In this document: piece after piece, positions 12,021 through 23,309 of the stretch
Layout: each line of letters opens with the position of its first letter
How positions within the stretch are numbered: the stretch's first letter is position 1
Assembly (NCBI GenBank): GCA_963457665.1
Contig: OY735222.1
Span: forward strand, 43,914,043 to 43,978,042
Length of the DNA stretch: 64,000 nt
Source: Thysanoteuthis rhombus
Taxonomy: Eukaryota; Mollusca; Cephalopoda; Oegopsida; Thysanoteuthidae
Reading direction: 5' to 3'
Position numbers and translations under genes: made by a program
Notes under the pieces: model-generated
What the model saw: the letters and a program-made list of their open reading frames with translations, nothing else
What the model was told of the DNA's origin: nothing
Databases searched by the model: none

Positions 12021-12410
12021 CATGATGAGCAACTCTGTTTCTCTCTTGAGTTCTCTTTTCATAGCCTTGTCCAAAGTCTCACATCTGCGATATTTTGTAT
12101 CTCTTTTTTGTATTCTTCGTGTATTTCTTTTTATTATCTGCTTTGCTACTCCTTTGTTTGATACTTTTTCTTCACTTACTGCACTGCGTCAGACGCTTTG
12201 TATTATATCATTGCTGCTAGCTAGCTCATACGTTTCTAATCACGTTTTGGCCCTTTTAGATACAGTCTCCTATGCCAACTTCATTCTTCTCCACGTACAA
12301 TCTATCTCTTTCATCTCTGGGGTGTACAGCCTCGTGCATCGTCATAATATTGCTCGTTGGCAGTTCCAATGATTGGATTTCCTCCTCTATCTACCCAAGA
12401 AATTGTTCAA
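12021..12410 (-). mobile_element. F1 non-LTR retrotransposon fragment (post-RT region)
   Basis: The minus strand reads a decayed IMTMHEAVHPRDERDRLYV stretch, then a degraded GDCI segment. It is homologous to MTMHKALHPRDDTDKLYV in the copy at 15,507-15,770. It ends at the AT microsatellite before the WDFDIQTD region, so the 3' part is missing. Several stops. Pseudogene. Confidence 0.75.
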
Positions 12411-12539
12411 TGTATTAAACAAACTACCGATACTGCCCATGTGTTGTTGTTTTTTTGTTTGGTTTTGTTTTTTGTTTTTTTTTTGGGGGGGGGTTAGTGG
12501 TTAATGCTTTGATATTCTCCTTCTTCCTGTGGGCAATGA

Positions 12540-13135
12540 CCTAAAAGCTGGGGCGTAGATCCCATATTTCTAGCGCTCTTCTCAGTATTCGTGCCATACC
12601 CCGCAGGGATGTGGTTTATATAGTCTCAATCTTTACTCTTATCCCTAGCTCTCCAAATCTCGCTTTCAGTGTCTTTGGTATGGTTCAGAGTGCGCCTACT
12701 ATTAGTGGTACTACTCTGACTCTTATTGTTCACAACTTCTCCAGGATCGTTGCCAGGTCCAGGCATTTTCCTAGCTTTTCACTCTCTTTCCTATCTACTC
12801 AGTGATCCACGGGTACAGCCATGTCTGTTATTTGGTAGGTTCTCCTCTTCTTGTCCACGACTTCCAGATCTGGTCTTCTCGCATAGATAGGGTGGTCAGT
12901 TTGGATGTCAAAGTCCCACATAAATTGGTGATTTCTATTCTCCAAGGTTATCTCCGGTTTGTGCTGGTAGCACTTATCCGCATTGTTGAATTCCATTCGT
13001 TTTCTCAGTTCTAAGTGTATCACTGTGACTTCCCTATCGTGTCTGTGTTTATACTTTTTCAGGGCTACTTGGCTACATTCAGTAGATATGTGGCTTTCTG
13101 ACTCATCCCTTTCCCTGCAAAGACAGTCTCAGTCC
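12540..13135 (-). mobile_element. F1 non-LTR retrotransposon fragment (C-terminal domain)
   Basis: The minus strand encodes, in order, CRERDESESHISTECSQ, KKYKHRHDREVTVIHLEL, then MWDFDIQTDHPIYARRPDL and ITDMAVPVDH. This is the conserved C-terminal segment of F1, followed by decayed sequence to about 12,540. The piece is fused out of order to the fragment at 13,136-13,256. Confidence 0.85.
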
Positions 13136-13255
13136 TTCCTTTTATCTCTAGCTCCTACAGTCTCACCCTCAGTGTATTTGGAACAGTTCCTAGTGCACCT
13201 TTTATTACTGGTACTACCCTCACTTTCAAGATCCACATCTTCTTCAGTTCTTGCC

Positions 13256-13256
<1 letters not shown>
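13136..13256 (-). mobile_element. F1 fragment (GALGTVP segment)
   Basis: The minus strand reads KKMWILKVRVVPVIKGALGT then VPNTLRVRL, equivalent to the end of the F1 ORF at 14,682-14,954. On the minus strand it lies upstream of a segment that should precede it, so the locus is a rearranged or nested mosaic. Confidence 0.8.
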
Positions 13257-13301
<45 letters not shown>

Positions 13302-13490
13302 TGCAATCTCACACCAGTTGCCTGGTGGTAACCGCTGGACTTTGAGTGACAGCAAGTCTCCTCAAGTCTCCAGCCCTTCTGTCCTAGTTCTCATAGGCCA
13401 GAGTAATAATGTTGTTTACAGTTTCACACCGGTTGCCCAGTGGTCATTGCTGAAGGCTGACTGACAAAAAGTCTCCTCAGGTCTTCAGCC
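13257..13490 (-). mobile_element. F1 3' UTR with (AAT)n tail, 5'-truncated
   Basis: 13,257-13,301 is a pure AAT tail (minus reading). 13,302-13,490 is nearly identical to 14,506-14,694. The UTR holds two diverged copies of a roughly 65-bp block, each carrying a CCGGTTGCCCAGTGG-like word and ending near GTCTCCTCA. The insertion is truncated inside the UTR and abuts the next AAT tail. Confidence 0.85.
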
Positions 13491-13491
13491 A

Positions 13492-13556
<65 letters not shown>

Positions 13557-14447
13557 CAATTACAATCTATTTCCAAGTTGTGCACAGTAATTTGGGGCAG
13601 AAGAAGAGTGAAAAGATGTACATTATTTTTTCCCTCCCCTATCTTATTTTGAATATGTGTTGGAGGGGGGGGGCATGTTTTGCACGTATGTGTAGCGGGT
13701 TTTTTTTTTAGGGGGAGGTCCGTAAGTATACAGCAGATGATAGTGTTCTACTCAGTACACAGGCAGTACCTGTGAGCACCATCCTCTGGATTTCACAGAG
13801 AGAAGGGTTGTCGGGGACTTAAGCAAGACGTTTCTAGCGCCTTTCTTGATCATACTGAGAGCTCCGACGATAACGAAGCACAGTTTGGGTTTCAGATTTC
13901 ACAAATTTCTTTACTGTTATATTCCTAGCAGAAGGCACACTCATGTCAATCAACGGGCTAGATATTTCCTGGTGGTCCTTGACTTCTATCTCGAGTCTAT
14001 TCACTTTGATGGTCTTGCCAGTATTCATTGCATTGTTCCATAGTATTATGGTGTTCTGTCTCTCAGTTGCTGGATCTGGTTATTTCCTGTTGGTATTCCA
14101 CAATGCTTGCAGACTCTTCAATGTAGGTATTGATTCACACTGTCGTGTCTGGACTTGTATACTGTGGGTGTTAGAACAGAGCTGCCAGAAACAAAGAGGT
14201 CTATTGTTTCTATATGGATTTCAGAGGCGGCATTCTGGGTCGGCAGTGTTATCCAAGGTATTCACTTGAAAGTTTCGAGTAGAGAAGCTTTGGTTTTGAA
14301 CGGCTAGTACGTATTCCTCTGTTCCTGCTTTCAATCTGCTGCCTGGAGCCACTGATTGGCGTTTCTTTGTATCTATATCAACATATTTGCTCTGAAGGGC
14401 GCATTGTACGTGCGGGGGTTTCTGTTTACGGCCTTGGTCCTTAGCAT
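13491..14447 (-). mobile_element. F3 non-LTR retrotransposon 3' end with (AAT)n tail
   Basis: 13,491-13,556 is the AAT tail. On the minus strand from about 14,400 down, decayed frames read APGSRLKAGTEEYVLA, QNQSFSTRNFQVN, ILWNNAMNTGKTIKVN, VKDHQE, LIDMSVPSARNITVK, VIVGALSMIKKG and a final TGTACVLSRTLS. This order is the C-terminal end of a family of non-LTR polyproteins common in aquatic invertebrates (from general knowledge, not a search). Frameshifts separate the pieces. Confidence 0.8.
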
Positions 14448-15840
14448 GTTATTATTATTATTATTATTATTATTATAATTATTATTATTATTATTATTAT
14501 TATTATTTGCAATCTCACACCAGTTACCTGGTGGTAACTGCTGGACTTTGAGTGACAGCAAGTCTCCTCAAGTCTCCAGCCTCCTCTCCTCGTTCTCATA
14601 GATCACAGTAATAATGTTGTTTACAGTTTCACACCGGTTGCCCAGTGGTCATTGCTGAACGCTGAGTGACAAAATGTCTCCTCAGGTCTTCAGCCAACAT
14701 TTCTTCTCTCCCTCGCCTACCATGCCAGTGCTGTGGTTCACATTTCCACTTTCATTCCTTTCCTCTGTTAGGCCACTGCTAACAATTAGAGTTGCAGTCT
14801 TTATATTTCCAGCACTTTCCTCAGTTTCCACTGTCTGTACAGTCTCAATCCTTCTCCTTATCCCGATCTCGTCCAGTCTCACCCTCAGTGTCTTCGGGAC
14901 AGTTCCTAGTGCGCCTACTATAACTGGCACTACCCTGGCTTTCATGTTACACATCTTCGTTTGTTCTCTCGCTAGATCCTGGTATTTTCCAGTTTTTCAC
15001 TCTCCTTTCTCTTTACTCTATGGTGTGCAGGTACAGCAACGTCTACTATTTTGCAGGTCTTCCTTTTCTTGTCTACGATTACCAAGTCTGGTCTTCTGGC
15101 CAAGATGAGGTGGTCGGTTTGGATGTCAAAGTCCCAGAGTAATTTGTGGTTGCCATTCTCCAGAGCTGCCTCTAGTTTGTGCTGATACCACTTTTCTGCA
15201 TGGTTGAATCCCATTCGTTCACTCAGTTCCCAGTGTATCATAGTTGCTATTCTATCGTGTCTGTGCTTATACTCCTTCTGGGTGAGTTGACTAAATTCAC
15301 TTGTTATGTGATTTACGGTCTAATTTCTTTCACCGCACATGCGGTACTTGCTGTTTATCTGTGTTCTGTCGAGTTTTGTTTTTATATAGTTTGTCTTGAT
15401 GCTTTTGTTTTGAGCTACCATGATGAGCGATTCTGTTTCTCTCTTCAGGTTTCCTTTTTGTAACCATATCCATGATCTCTCGTCTACCACATCTTGTATC
15501 CGTCTTTTAAACTCTCCTTACAATTTTTTCTTTTCCCATTTTTCTTTCCTTGTTTTCTCTGCTGATCCATTGTTTTCTACTTAGTTTGTTGCGCTGTTTC
15601 GTGCACTGTTTATGATTTCTTCTCTGTTTGCTTGTACGTACTTTTCTAGATCTTTTTTTAGCTCTCTGGACACAGTCTTCTATGCTGATGAGCCTCCTGC
15701 CACCTTCTTTTCTCTTAACGTATAGTTTATCCGTGTCATCTCTAGGGTGTAAGGCTTTATGCATTGTCATTAGTTTCCTTGTTCGCTTGTCAATTGATTG
15801 AAGTTCTTCCTTTGTCCATCCTTTGATTTCAGTTTATGTG
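14448..15840 (-). mobile_element. F1 non-LTR retrotransposon, 3' 1.4 kb with (AAT)n tail
   Basis: The longest F1 end in the 12-16 kb cluster. From 15,770 the minus strand reads MTMHKALHPRDDTDKLYV, then GGRRLISIEDCVQRAKK, then a segment near 15,240 with MIHWELSERMGFNHAEKWYQ, LLWDFDIQTDHLILARRPDL and CKIVDVAVPAHH. From 14,954 it reads ARVVPVIVGALGTVPKTLRV. The 3' UTR spans 14,506-14,690 and the AAT tail 14,448-14,505. Frameshifts break the frame, and RT and endonuclease domains are missing (5' truncation at about 15,840). Confidence 0.9.
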
Positions 15841-16505
15841 AGTCATCAGCCGGGTCTCAACCAGAGACCCAAGCCTGGCAGCCTAGTAAGTTATGACAGC
15901 CCTGGCTTTAGAAAGGGAAGAAGAAAAAAGGAGAGACTTTTACATATACAGACAATACAACACTTTACGAAACATACTTCTATATATACATAAAGTGATG
16001 CATACTCGGTATTGTAGATAAGTTTGCATTGACAAAAATTTTCTGATAATGTGTGCAGTGGAGGTGAGAGTCATTTTATGAATTTCATAAATGTTGGGCT
16101 CTCCATGTATACGGTCGACAAGTTCACTGGTCCCTTTTTGGAGTGATCCAAGGGCTCCAACAACAATCAGTTTTATTTTAGTTTTGAGTTGCCAATTCTA
16201 CTGAGTTCTATTTTTAAGTCGTTATGTTTTGAGAGTTTCTCGAATTCTTTGAGATAATGTTTTTATCCGCTGGGAATGTCATATCTAATAGGAGGTACTC
16301 TTTTCTTTTAAAATACTTCACTATATATCTGGCCTGTTTGTGTTTATAGTTCTATCAGTATATATTGTGAAGTCCCATAATATGGTCACATCTTTTGCCT
16401 CTCTGACTGGTTCAGGCCAGTGTTCGCACCAGTCCTTAGCGAATAGGGCGTGATAATGTTTGGAGATGTTAAAGGCTAACGCACGAAAAACCTGCTCTCT
16501 TGAGT
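15841..16505 (-). mobile_element. F3-like non-LTR retrotransposon 3' end
   Basis: From about 16,500 the minus strand has an open stretch: ALAFNISKHYHALFAKDWCE, then EAKDVTILWDFTIYTDRTIN and TNRPDI. Decayed equivalents of the KEFEKLSKHNDLKIE segment follow, then EIHKMTLTSTAHIIRKFLSM, which is the usual end of this ORF. The 3' UTR continues to 15,841 and holds a small perfect hairpin at 15,852-15,870 (GGGTCTC, AACCA loop, GAGACCC). 5'-truncated. Confidence 0.85.
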
Positions 16506-16589
16506 CCTATGAGTTACGACAAAAGTTTGGAATGTATATCTCTTGCCACTCTTGAGTTATTCTAACACAGAAGTACGGACAAATATTTG

Positions 16590-16735
16590 GTGAATTGAAG
16601 TAATTGTAAAATTTTACGTAAGTGTGAACGCTATGAGACACAAAATGAGAGACCAATTTAGCATGAATTTATATTCTAGAATCGCCCACTAAAAGTCTAG
16701 TGGCTGATTCTCAAAAACTAAATTGTTCTGGGATC
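16590..16735 (-). repeat. R2 interspersed repeat, diverged minus fragment
   Basis: The 'GACCAATTTAGCATGAATTTA' region followed by 'CCCACTAAAAGT' matches the R2 minus copy around 27,860-27,920 in the same order. Boundaries uncertain. Confidence 0.45.
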
Positions 16736-16989
16736 CTACTAATAATCAAATTTGGTCCCAATAGTTCTCATCTTTCTTGATTTTGCAATCACAGGTGGAC
16801 ATCTGGTGAATTATAGTGAAACTAGATGATACCTTTGAAAAAAAATCTCAGGGATATATTGGAATTTCTATGAAAGATTTTTTAAAGAAGAAAAATGGTG
16901 AATATGTTTTTATTGGAGGATTCCATAGCTTCAAATGGTGAGTGGAGGTATTTCAATCAACAAAACTTTTACCCCTGAGTAGAAAGGCC

Positions 16990-17475
16990 CAGTGTCACAG
17001 ATAAAAAGCAAAAAAGTCTTCTCGATATACATGTATATTAACTCAGCACGAGTTGGTATCAGACCAGCTATACTGGGATATCCGATGAAAATTAAACACA
17101 CTAACAACGGCCACCAAGATCAGCTTTCCGATCCTTGCTATACGATGTACATCCTTCTCTTTTTTCATATTATTATTCAGCATAGTTTTGAATCAATATT
17201 GTTAAATTCAATGAGGATTGAACCCATTACTAACTGCTAGCAAGATTAGCTCGTTGATCATTGCTGCATGACCTGCATCCCGATCCCTCTTTTCATATTG
17301 TCTATCAACATATGATTTTCATATCAGACCATCAATTGTGTGAGATCTTATTAAGATCAAACCCTCTAATAACGGCCGACAGATTTAGCTTGCTGATCTT
17401 CACTCTTCAACGCGTGTCCTGATCCATATGTTTCCATGTGATCTACTTGTTAATCCTGGTGGGAAAAGTTCACAT
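16990..17475 (+). repeat. R4 module, three roughly 125-bp tandem units
   Basis: Each unit contains in order a TATCAGACC-like word, an 'AATGAGGATTGAAC' type word, 'CTAACAACGGCCA', 'CTGATCATTGCTATACGATG' and a 'CATATTAT' end. Units lie at about 17,040, 17,180 and 17,315. The same three-unit module recurs at 37,960-38,410 in the same orientation. No coding frame crosses it. Confidence 0.7.
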
Positions 17476-17724
17476 ATATATAGGTTATGGCAGGGAGATA
17501 CTTGATTCGTTCACTGGCAAGAGTGCATATTTTGGAACAACAGATAGGAATCAATATTCTAATCCTACCCATCAGTGTAAGAGTCAAAAGTTATGACCAG
17601 TGAACTAAGAAAATCAGACTTTACTTTATTTGAGAAGGAGATTTGTAAAACTCTGCTCTGGTGCATTGCTATTTCAATGGAAAGTCTATCTTTCATTTTT
17701 AATCATTGAATGCTATAAGTCGTG

Positions 17725-17995
17725 ATTCCCAGCGTTTGTTTGACATCCCTGCAACATAGCCCGCCCATTGTCATTTGAGTTTTCCGATAGATTCTATTAT
17801 ATCCCTTGCCTATTATACAACGCCCTGTCTTATCTGTCGATGTGATGTTAAGTATCGTTCTCCTCTGTGCACGTTGCATGGTTCTTAGTTTTAGAACTAG
17901 ACCTTTGCTTGGGTCTCATGTCTCAGCTCCGTATGTGATCAGCAGTGAGACTCATTGGTTATAAACCCTCCTTTCAGGGACTATTCGGATCGTCT
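17725..17995 (-). mobile_element. F2 non-LTR retrotransposon fragment
   Basis: The minus strand retains the ETW-like, LKLRTMQRAQ-like, NITSTDK-like and WQWAG-equivalent segments at nucleotide level ('GCAACGTGCACAGAGG', 'CATCATAG'-type words). It is strongly decayed and lacks the terminal VQRRTL part. Confidence 0.65.
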
Positions 17996-17999
17996 TATC

Positions 18000-19140
18000 T
18001 TCTTCTACACCTCCAATGTGCCGGAGCAGAAACAAAAGTAGCAAATTTAAGGACCAAACGCTTGATGCTATCAATTCCGATTTAGTAAACCTGCACTTGC
18101 TCCATCTACATATAATACTATATTTTAACTTTTTTGGACGGATAGGTATCTATGGGTTGCAAGATTAACCGGTTCTCACCGTCAATTGGGGATATTGCTT
18201 AACGCAGTAATTAATGGAATCGTATTATCCAGGTGACACCTATACGACACATGGATACGCAAGTATTTGAAACTGAAGTCATAGTTGCTGCACTAACATC
18301 AAAACAAAAACAAAAGTAATATTGCTAGAATTTTTTTTATTGAATTATGGTCGCCTGGAATTATTTCACTTTCCGAATATCCTACAGCGCCCTTAGGAGC
18401 TCATCACGGCACCCTGGCGAGCTGCGACAGACATTTTGGGGATCATTGATCTAATTGATGTTATCGATGTGAATAAAAAGAAATTGATCTTCATTTATGA
18501 ATATTTATAAAACGGGCACTCAGCAAATTTTACGCTATTGAACATCCGACACAAAAGTCCGGAGGAAATTCAATTTTTGCCGATGGTGACTGCCAATCGA
18601 CAAGAGAATAATCGTAATTGACCTCCACCGACGAGGCTGGCGAAGTATATATGATTAATTATTGGCATAGATTATTGTTAATTTGATAACATGTGGAATG
18701 CCTGACAACATTGGAAGTCTTGTTAAAACAAATGATGTGTTTATTTCGACGTTTCGTCCATTTCTGAACTTTCTCGAGGCAAGTGGGGGAAAAAGAAATG
18801 GTTGTTTATTCTTTTGTTTTTTTGTGTTTTTTTTCAGGCAACATTTGAATTGTGGTCGGATAATGTTTATGGAGGACAGGAGTTTGTGAAACAGTCGGGC
18901 GCTCATTGCGTTGCCCAGATGCTAATAGGGATATAAGTTGATAAGAGTGGGTTCGGAAACGTTGATACGATGAAATGGTGTGCAGGTGATTACGGAAATT
19001 TGATTTTCGTTTTTATACATCAAATGATCAAATTTTGGAGCATTTTGCCGATTTACTTAATATGAAGCTTACGCTTTCTGGGTAATTTCTCGGTGTCATT
19101 TTTCCAATATCAACAATATTTAGTAAATGATATATACATT
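18000..19140. other. No gene seen
   Basis: Mostly unique AT-rich sequence. ORFs at 18,683-18,889 (+) and 18,655-18,906 (-) overlap on opposite strands and have no recognised domain. Confidence 0.5.
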
Positions 19141-19144
19141 TATA

Positions 19145-19417
<273 letters not shown>

Positions 19418-19734
19418 ACTCTATATCCCTCTGCCTACCCATCCATCCGTGTGTCCATACAATATTTCGATGAATTCCAATAAAGTTTGGCGCATTGAGC
19501 TTTGGGCTAAAGCAGAAGTAATCAGATTTTTGGTTGGATCCAGGTATTTATTTTCAATTGAGTTAGTATAAGGGATTGGCTAAGATACGCGCTCTTGGTG
19601 AGCTTTTTAAGTATCATTTTATCTGTGATCAACAATTGTGATTAAAAACATTGAGAAGTAACATTATAAACAGGATTCGAAAATCAAGACTCGCATTTTA
19701 CGATCATTAACTGAGTTGAGCTGGCATAAAGCTA

Positions 19735-19830
19735 TTGCATTAAGGCATTCTGTGGGAATCGAACTCACGACTAAAACAAATATGTTTTCAAGTGTGGTGA
19801 CCGTTGCTTTGGCTTTTTGTCGATAGGATA
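19735..19830 (-). repeat. Possible tRNA-derived SINE head
   Basis: The minus strand has 'GAGTTCGATTCCC', a good pol III B-box, preceded by 'GGTCACCACACTTG', a poor A-box candidate. It does not fold as a convincing tRNA. No second copy found in the window. Confidence 0.35.
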
Positions 19831-19849
19831 TCTGCATCTGACTGAGAGA

Positions 19850-19853
<4 letters not shown>

Positions 19854-19940
<87 letters not shown>

Positions 19941-20490
19941 GCTTCTTTTTCTTTCCCTATCTCTTTATCTCTGCCTTTGCCTCTCTATTTCTCTCTTGTT
20001 TCTTTTCTCTCCCCCCTCTCTCTCTCTCTTTCTCTCTCTTTATCTCTCTCTTCCTTTCCTTTTCTCTTCATTTATCTTTTTCTCCCTCTCTGCCTCCTTT
20101 TATTTTTCTCTCCCTCTTTCTTTATAACTCCGTCCCACTTCTCTCTCTCTTGTTTTCCTTCTATCTATTTTCCTCTCCAATTCCTTTTTCTTTTCTCTCA
20201 GTCTCATTCATCTCTCCACCTCTGCTCATCTTTTTCTCTCTCCCATTCTTTTCTCCTTCACTTTCTCTCTCTCCCTCCGTTTTCCTCTGTATTATCTTTC
20301 TCTTCATATATCTTCCCCCCTCTCTCTCTCTCTCTTTCTTATTCTCCTTATCTTCCTCTCTCTCTTTATCCTTCTCTGTTTTCTCTCCCCCTTTATTCAT
20401 TTCTCACTCTTTTCTCTCTCTCTCTCTCTCTTTCTGTCATTCTATTATTCTCTTTCTGTCTATCTCTCTTAATCTTTCTTTCTCCCTCAA
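19854..20490 (+). repeat. (CT)n array and long pyrimidine tract
   Basis: Pure CT from 19,854 to 19,937, then about 550 bp of CT-rich sequence. The 233-codon Ser/Leu/Phe-rich frame at 19,817-20,518 is compositional, not a gene. Confidence 0.93.
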
Positions 20491-20810
20491 CGTGTTAACA
20501 GAAAAATCAAATCGATAATCTGACAAAGAAAGAAATTTCCGAATTGTGATATTTATAATATACGCCTCCATTGTTTTCATAAAAAAATATTTCCGATCGA
20601 AAATATCCCCACGTAGCTTGGGAAGCAAGTACTAGCCAAAGAGAGAGTACAAAACAGTCGCTATTCAGCATAATACAGGCAAATCGATTTTCGATATTAC
20701 TACAAAAATAAAACCCAACTCTAGCATACTGAGAATATTAAAAAAGATAAGAAAATAATTATGACCGTGTGCTCAATACTATGCCCATGCACACACGTGT
20801 AGGTGAATGT
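20491..20810. other. No gene seen
   Basis: AT-rich spacer with no recognised feature. Confidence 0.5.
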
Positions 20811-20814
20811 ATTT

Positions 20815-21120
20815 GATTGTTTGAAGACCCAAAGAATGCCAGCGCCACGTATATTGAATCTATGCAGCAAAAAAAAAACGGGTGCACTGGGCAGGCCTCG
20901 TATCGAGAGTGGAAGACTATTGCCTTCGAGAGATCCGACTGTTTGATGAGCTGTCCTCCAGAATCTGGAACAGATGGATGCCCCCCAAAAAAGATACCAG
21001 GTTACTCTTGGGAAAAAAAAGTTTCTCATCTCTTGCAGAAACGGCCATCACAAATGGGAAATAGGGACTCCCAACAGGCAGACATTACGCCAAAAGGTTT
21101 CCCTGGTAACTTCCCTTACT
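20815..21120 (+). mobile_element. F4 non-LTR retrotransposon C-terminal fragment
   Basis: Plus-strand frames read TYIESMQQ, then after a frameshift in an A-run HWAGLVSRVEDYCLREIRLF and DELSSRIWNRWMPPKKDT. Further shifted frames give SCRNGHHKWE-like and PTGRHYAKRF-like ends. This resembles the widespread non-LTR C-terminal motif 'RWAGHVSRMEDYRLPK..FGEL..G.R.RGAPKKRYKD' (from general knowledge). It is a different family from F2, with one copy here and 5'-truncated. Confidence 0.75.
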
Positions 21121-21230
21121 GAATCCAACCAAAGCTAAGGAGGGAATTCAGTGGCATGACATGAGGTTTTTTCCAGTCTCCAAGTCTTCACCAGCGTATC
21201 ATGGACTTAAGATCGAAGATTTTGGAGTGA

Positions 21231-21233
<3 letters not shown>

Positions 21234-21271
<38 letters not shown>
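21234..21271. repeat. (TA)n microsatellite
   Basis: Short TA array immediately left of a SINE copy. Confidence 0.9.
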
Positions 21272-21274
<3 letters not shown>

Positions 21275-21290
21275 GATGATAATTAAATAA

Positions 21291-21580
21291 TTGTGGCATC
21301 CACAGACAGCTGTTTCGTTGTATTACAATTCTTCAGTGTGGCTATAGACTATCCATTATCCCATCCTGTACCATGAGATAGGATCGAAAACTTCGCTTCT
21401 TACATCTGCCCTACGCAGAATTGGACGTTCAGTAAGGTTGAATTTGAGCGATATATTCACCCATACATAATTCCCCTTCACCAGAGTGCTCTATTCCTAA
21501 GTAGGAAGAGCATTGCATAAGCTTGTAATGAACGTTACCTCACTTAAAGAGTGCTCAACCCTGAATAAAGGAGCGTTAAT
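21291..21580 (-). mobile_element. tRNA-derived SINE, copy 1
   Basis: Same order of words as 45,215-45,500: 'CAGACAGCTGTTTCGTTGT', 'AGTGTGGCTATAGAC', a degraded tRNA-like head read on the minus strand, 'AGTAAGGTTGAATT', and a right end 'GAGCGTTAAT'. The minus-strand B-box equivalent is decayed here. Copy 2 follows directly in the same orientation. Confidence 0.75.
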
Positions 21581-21599
21581 TATTATAATAATTAAATAA

Positions 21600-22115
21600 T
21601 TGTGTCATCCACAGACACCTCTTTCGTTGTGTTACAACTCTCTAGTGTAGCTATAGACTATCCATTATACCATACTGCACCCTTTTTCTGGCCTACTGAG
21701 GCTGTGTGCTACAATGCACATTGGGAACCTTCGGGTTCCCTTTCTATTACTGGGAATATAGCATTCCGGTACAGCACTGTTCCATTGCACTTCACGTCTG
21801 GCTCATTTCGTGGCAGAGTTTACTTTGGGTTCTTAGCAAAGCCACGTCGGCTGGAGCCATTTTTGGACGGATGGCTCCTATTTTCCCCACGTTAAGCCTC
21901 GACCTTTTGTCACATTTTGCTGTGCTAGGAGAGTGAATGAACACACCATCCAGTACCATGAGGTAAGATCGAAACCTTTGCTTCAGAGCCAGAGGCTGGC
22001 ATTTTACCTCTGCCTTATGCAGAACTCGGCAGTCAGTAAGGTTGAATTCAAGCGATATATTCGCCCACACATAATCCCCCATCCATCATAGTGCTCTATT
22101 CATAAATTGGAAGAA
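21600..22115 (-). mobile_element. tRNA-derived SINE, copy 2, interrupted
   Basis: The left part (21,600-21,680) and right part (21,946-22,115) match copy 1. On the minus strand 'AAGGTTTCGATCTTACC' serves as B-box. Between them sits about 265 bp of unrelated sequence (21,681-21,945). This copy therefore records an insertion after the SINE arrived, or a recombinant. Confidence 0.72.
21681..21945. mobile_element. Insert of unknown type inside SINE copy 2
   Basis: It splits an otherwise collinear SINE. It contains a 7-bp hairpin GGGAACC-TTCG-GGTTCCC at 21,723-21,740, with a C(UUCG)G-type loop if transcribed. No ORF with a known domain, and no obvious terminal inverted repeats by eye. Confidence 0.5.
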
Positions 22116-22750
22116 GGCACTATGAAACAATTCAGTCAACAGCCATTGCGACCCGAACGTAGTACAGCCTTTTGATAAGAAGCAATGATGTATGGAATCT
22201 TGGAAGAACAAGCTCGAAACTTCAAGGTATTAAGAAAGGGAGACAGGACAAAGATCTATAAAATTTTTCAGAATTTGGACCAAAGATCTGAATGAAAAAA
22301 CGAAATAGAGATATTGTAATCTGAAAGCACTCAAATAGGGCTGAACTCTGCTAACGCCATTGTCAGGGAGTATTGAGTATGGATCCACCATCAAAATTCT
22401 CCAGCAGCCTATTGTCAACACTTCCACAAAATTCCATTGGAAATCACTGTGATATCATGTGGACAGACATGAAATTTTGGCGATATTATGTGGTTTGGAC
22501 ATGTAACGACGACGTAGCGGAGGTAATTGTGCATGAATCTGGCAAAATATTCAATAATTTCTTCCACGAAATTTCATTGAAAATCATAGAGAACTTTCGG
22601 GGGATAACGAGTGGATAGACAGATGAGAAGACGGAAGGATAACCAATATTTGAGGTGAAATTAGACGAAAAAAAACAAATTTTTTTCTCGGGACATAAGG
22701 AGTGAATTATTAAATTCACAGACCCAAGCTTGGTGCAGTTTGAACTCTTG
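22116..22750. other. No gene seen
   Basis: Short ORFs at 22,373-22,618 (+) and 22,486-22,719 (-) overlap antiparallel and match nothing I recognise. Confidence 0.45.
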
Positions 22751-22756
22751 ATACGT

Positions 22757-23065
22757 AGATATATATATATAGATAGATAGATTGATAGATAGATAGATAG
22801 ATAGATAGAGCTACTTAGAAACTGAAGAACACAAGTTGAAAATTTTTGTGACGGGGTTGCTAAAACATTGGCTGATAACTCACAAATGCATAAATGATCA
22901 GAGGCACATACTCACAATCATGCGTGAACACACTCACATACATACATATGCACACATGTGTGTGTGTGGTGTGTGTGTGTGTGGTGAGTGTGTGTGGTAT
23001 GTGTACGTGTGTGTGTGTGTGTGCATTCAAGTATATATATATATATATGGATAGATAGATATGAA
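22757..23065. repeat. Microsatellite cluster: (AT), (GATA), (GT)n, (AT)n
   Basis: AT and GATA at 22,757-22,808, imperfect GT at about 22,958-23,022 and AT plus GATA at about 23,032-23,060, separated by short unique pieces. Confidence 0.9.
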
Positions 23066-23309
23066 GGTGGATAAATAAGCCAGTAGTAATTGGCTGAATT
23101 TTCATCCTTTGAAGTTTTTCTAAGGGCTTGGATGAAACGAAATGGCATATTTGATTAAAACCTCAAGGACTTCTGAGAATGATGGAGGAAATTCTGGAAG
23201 AGACTTAATGGAAATGTAATTCATGAATAGACGAGTAGTCGGCCATATGTAAAAAATTGCATTTAGGATATTTTCGAGTCCCCCCGCGTTTCGAAGCAAT
23301 CAAATATTC

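Noticed and set aside
13155-13355. Poly-Asn protein
   Set aside because: AAT tail read in frame, fused to F1 sequence on the minus strand.
15852-15870. Rho-independent style terminator
   Set aside because: A 7-bp hairpin without a T-run, lying in a retrotransposon 3' UTR in eukaryotic DNA.
19817-20518. 233-codon Ser/Leu/Phe protein
   Set aside because: Pyrimidine-only composition removes stop codons; no conserved motif.
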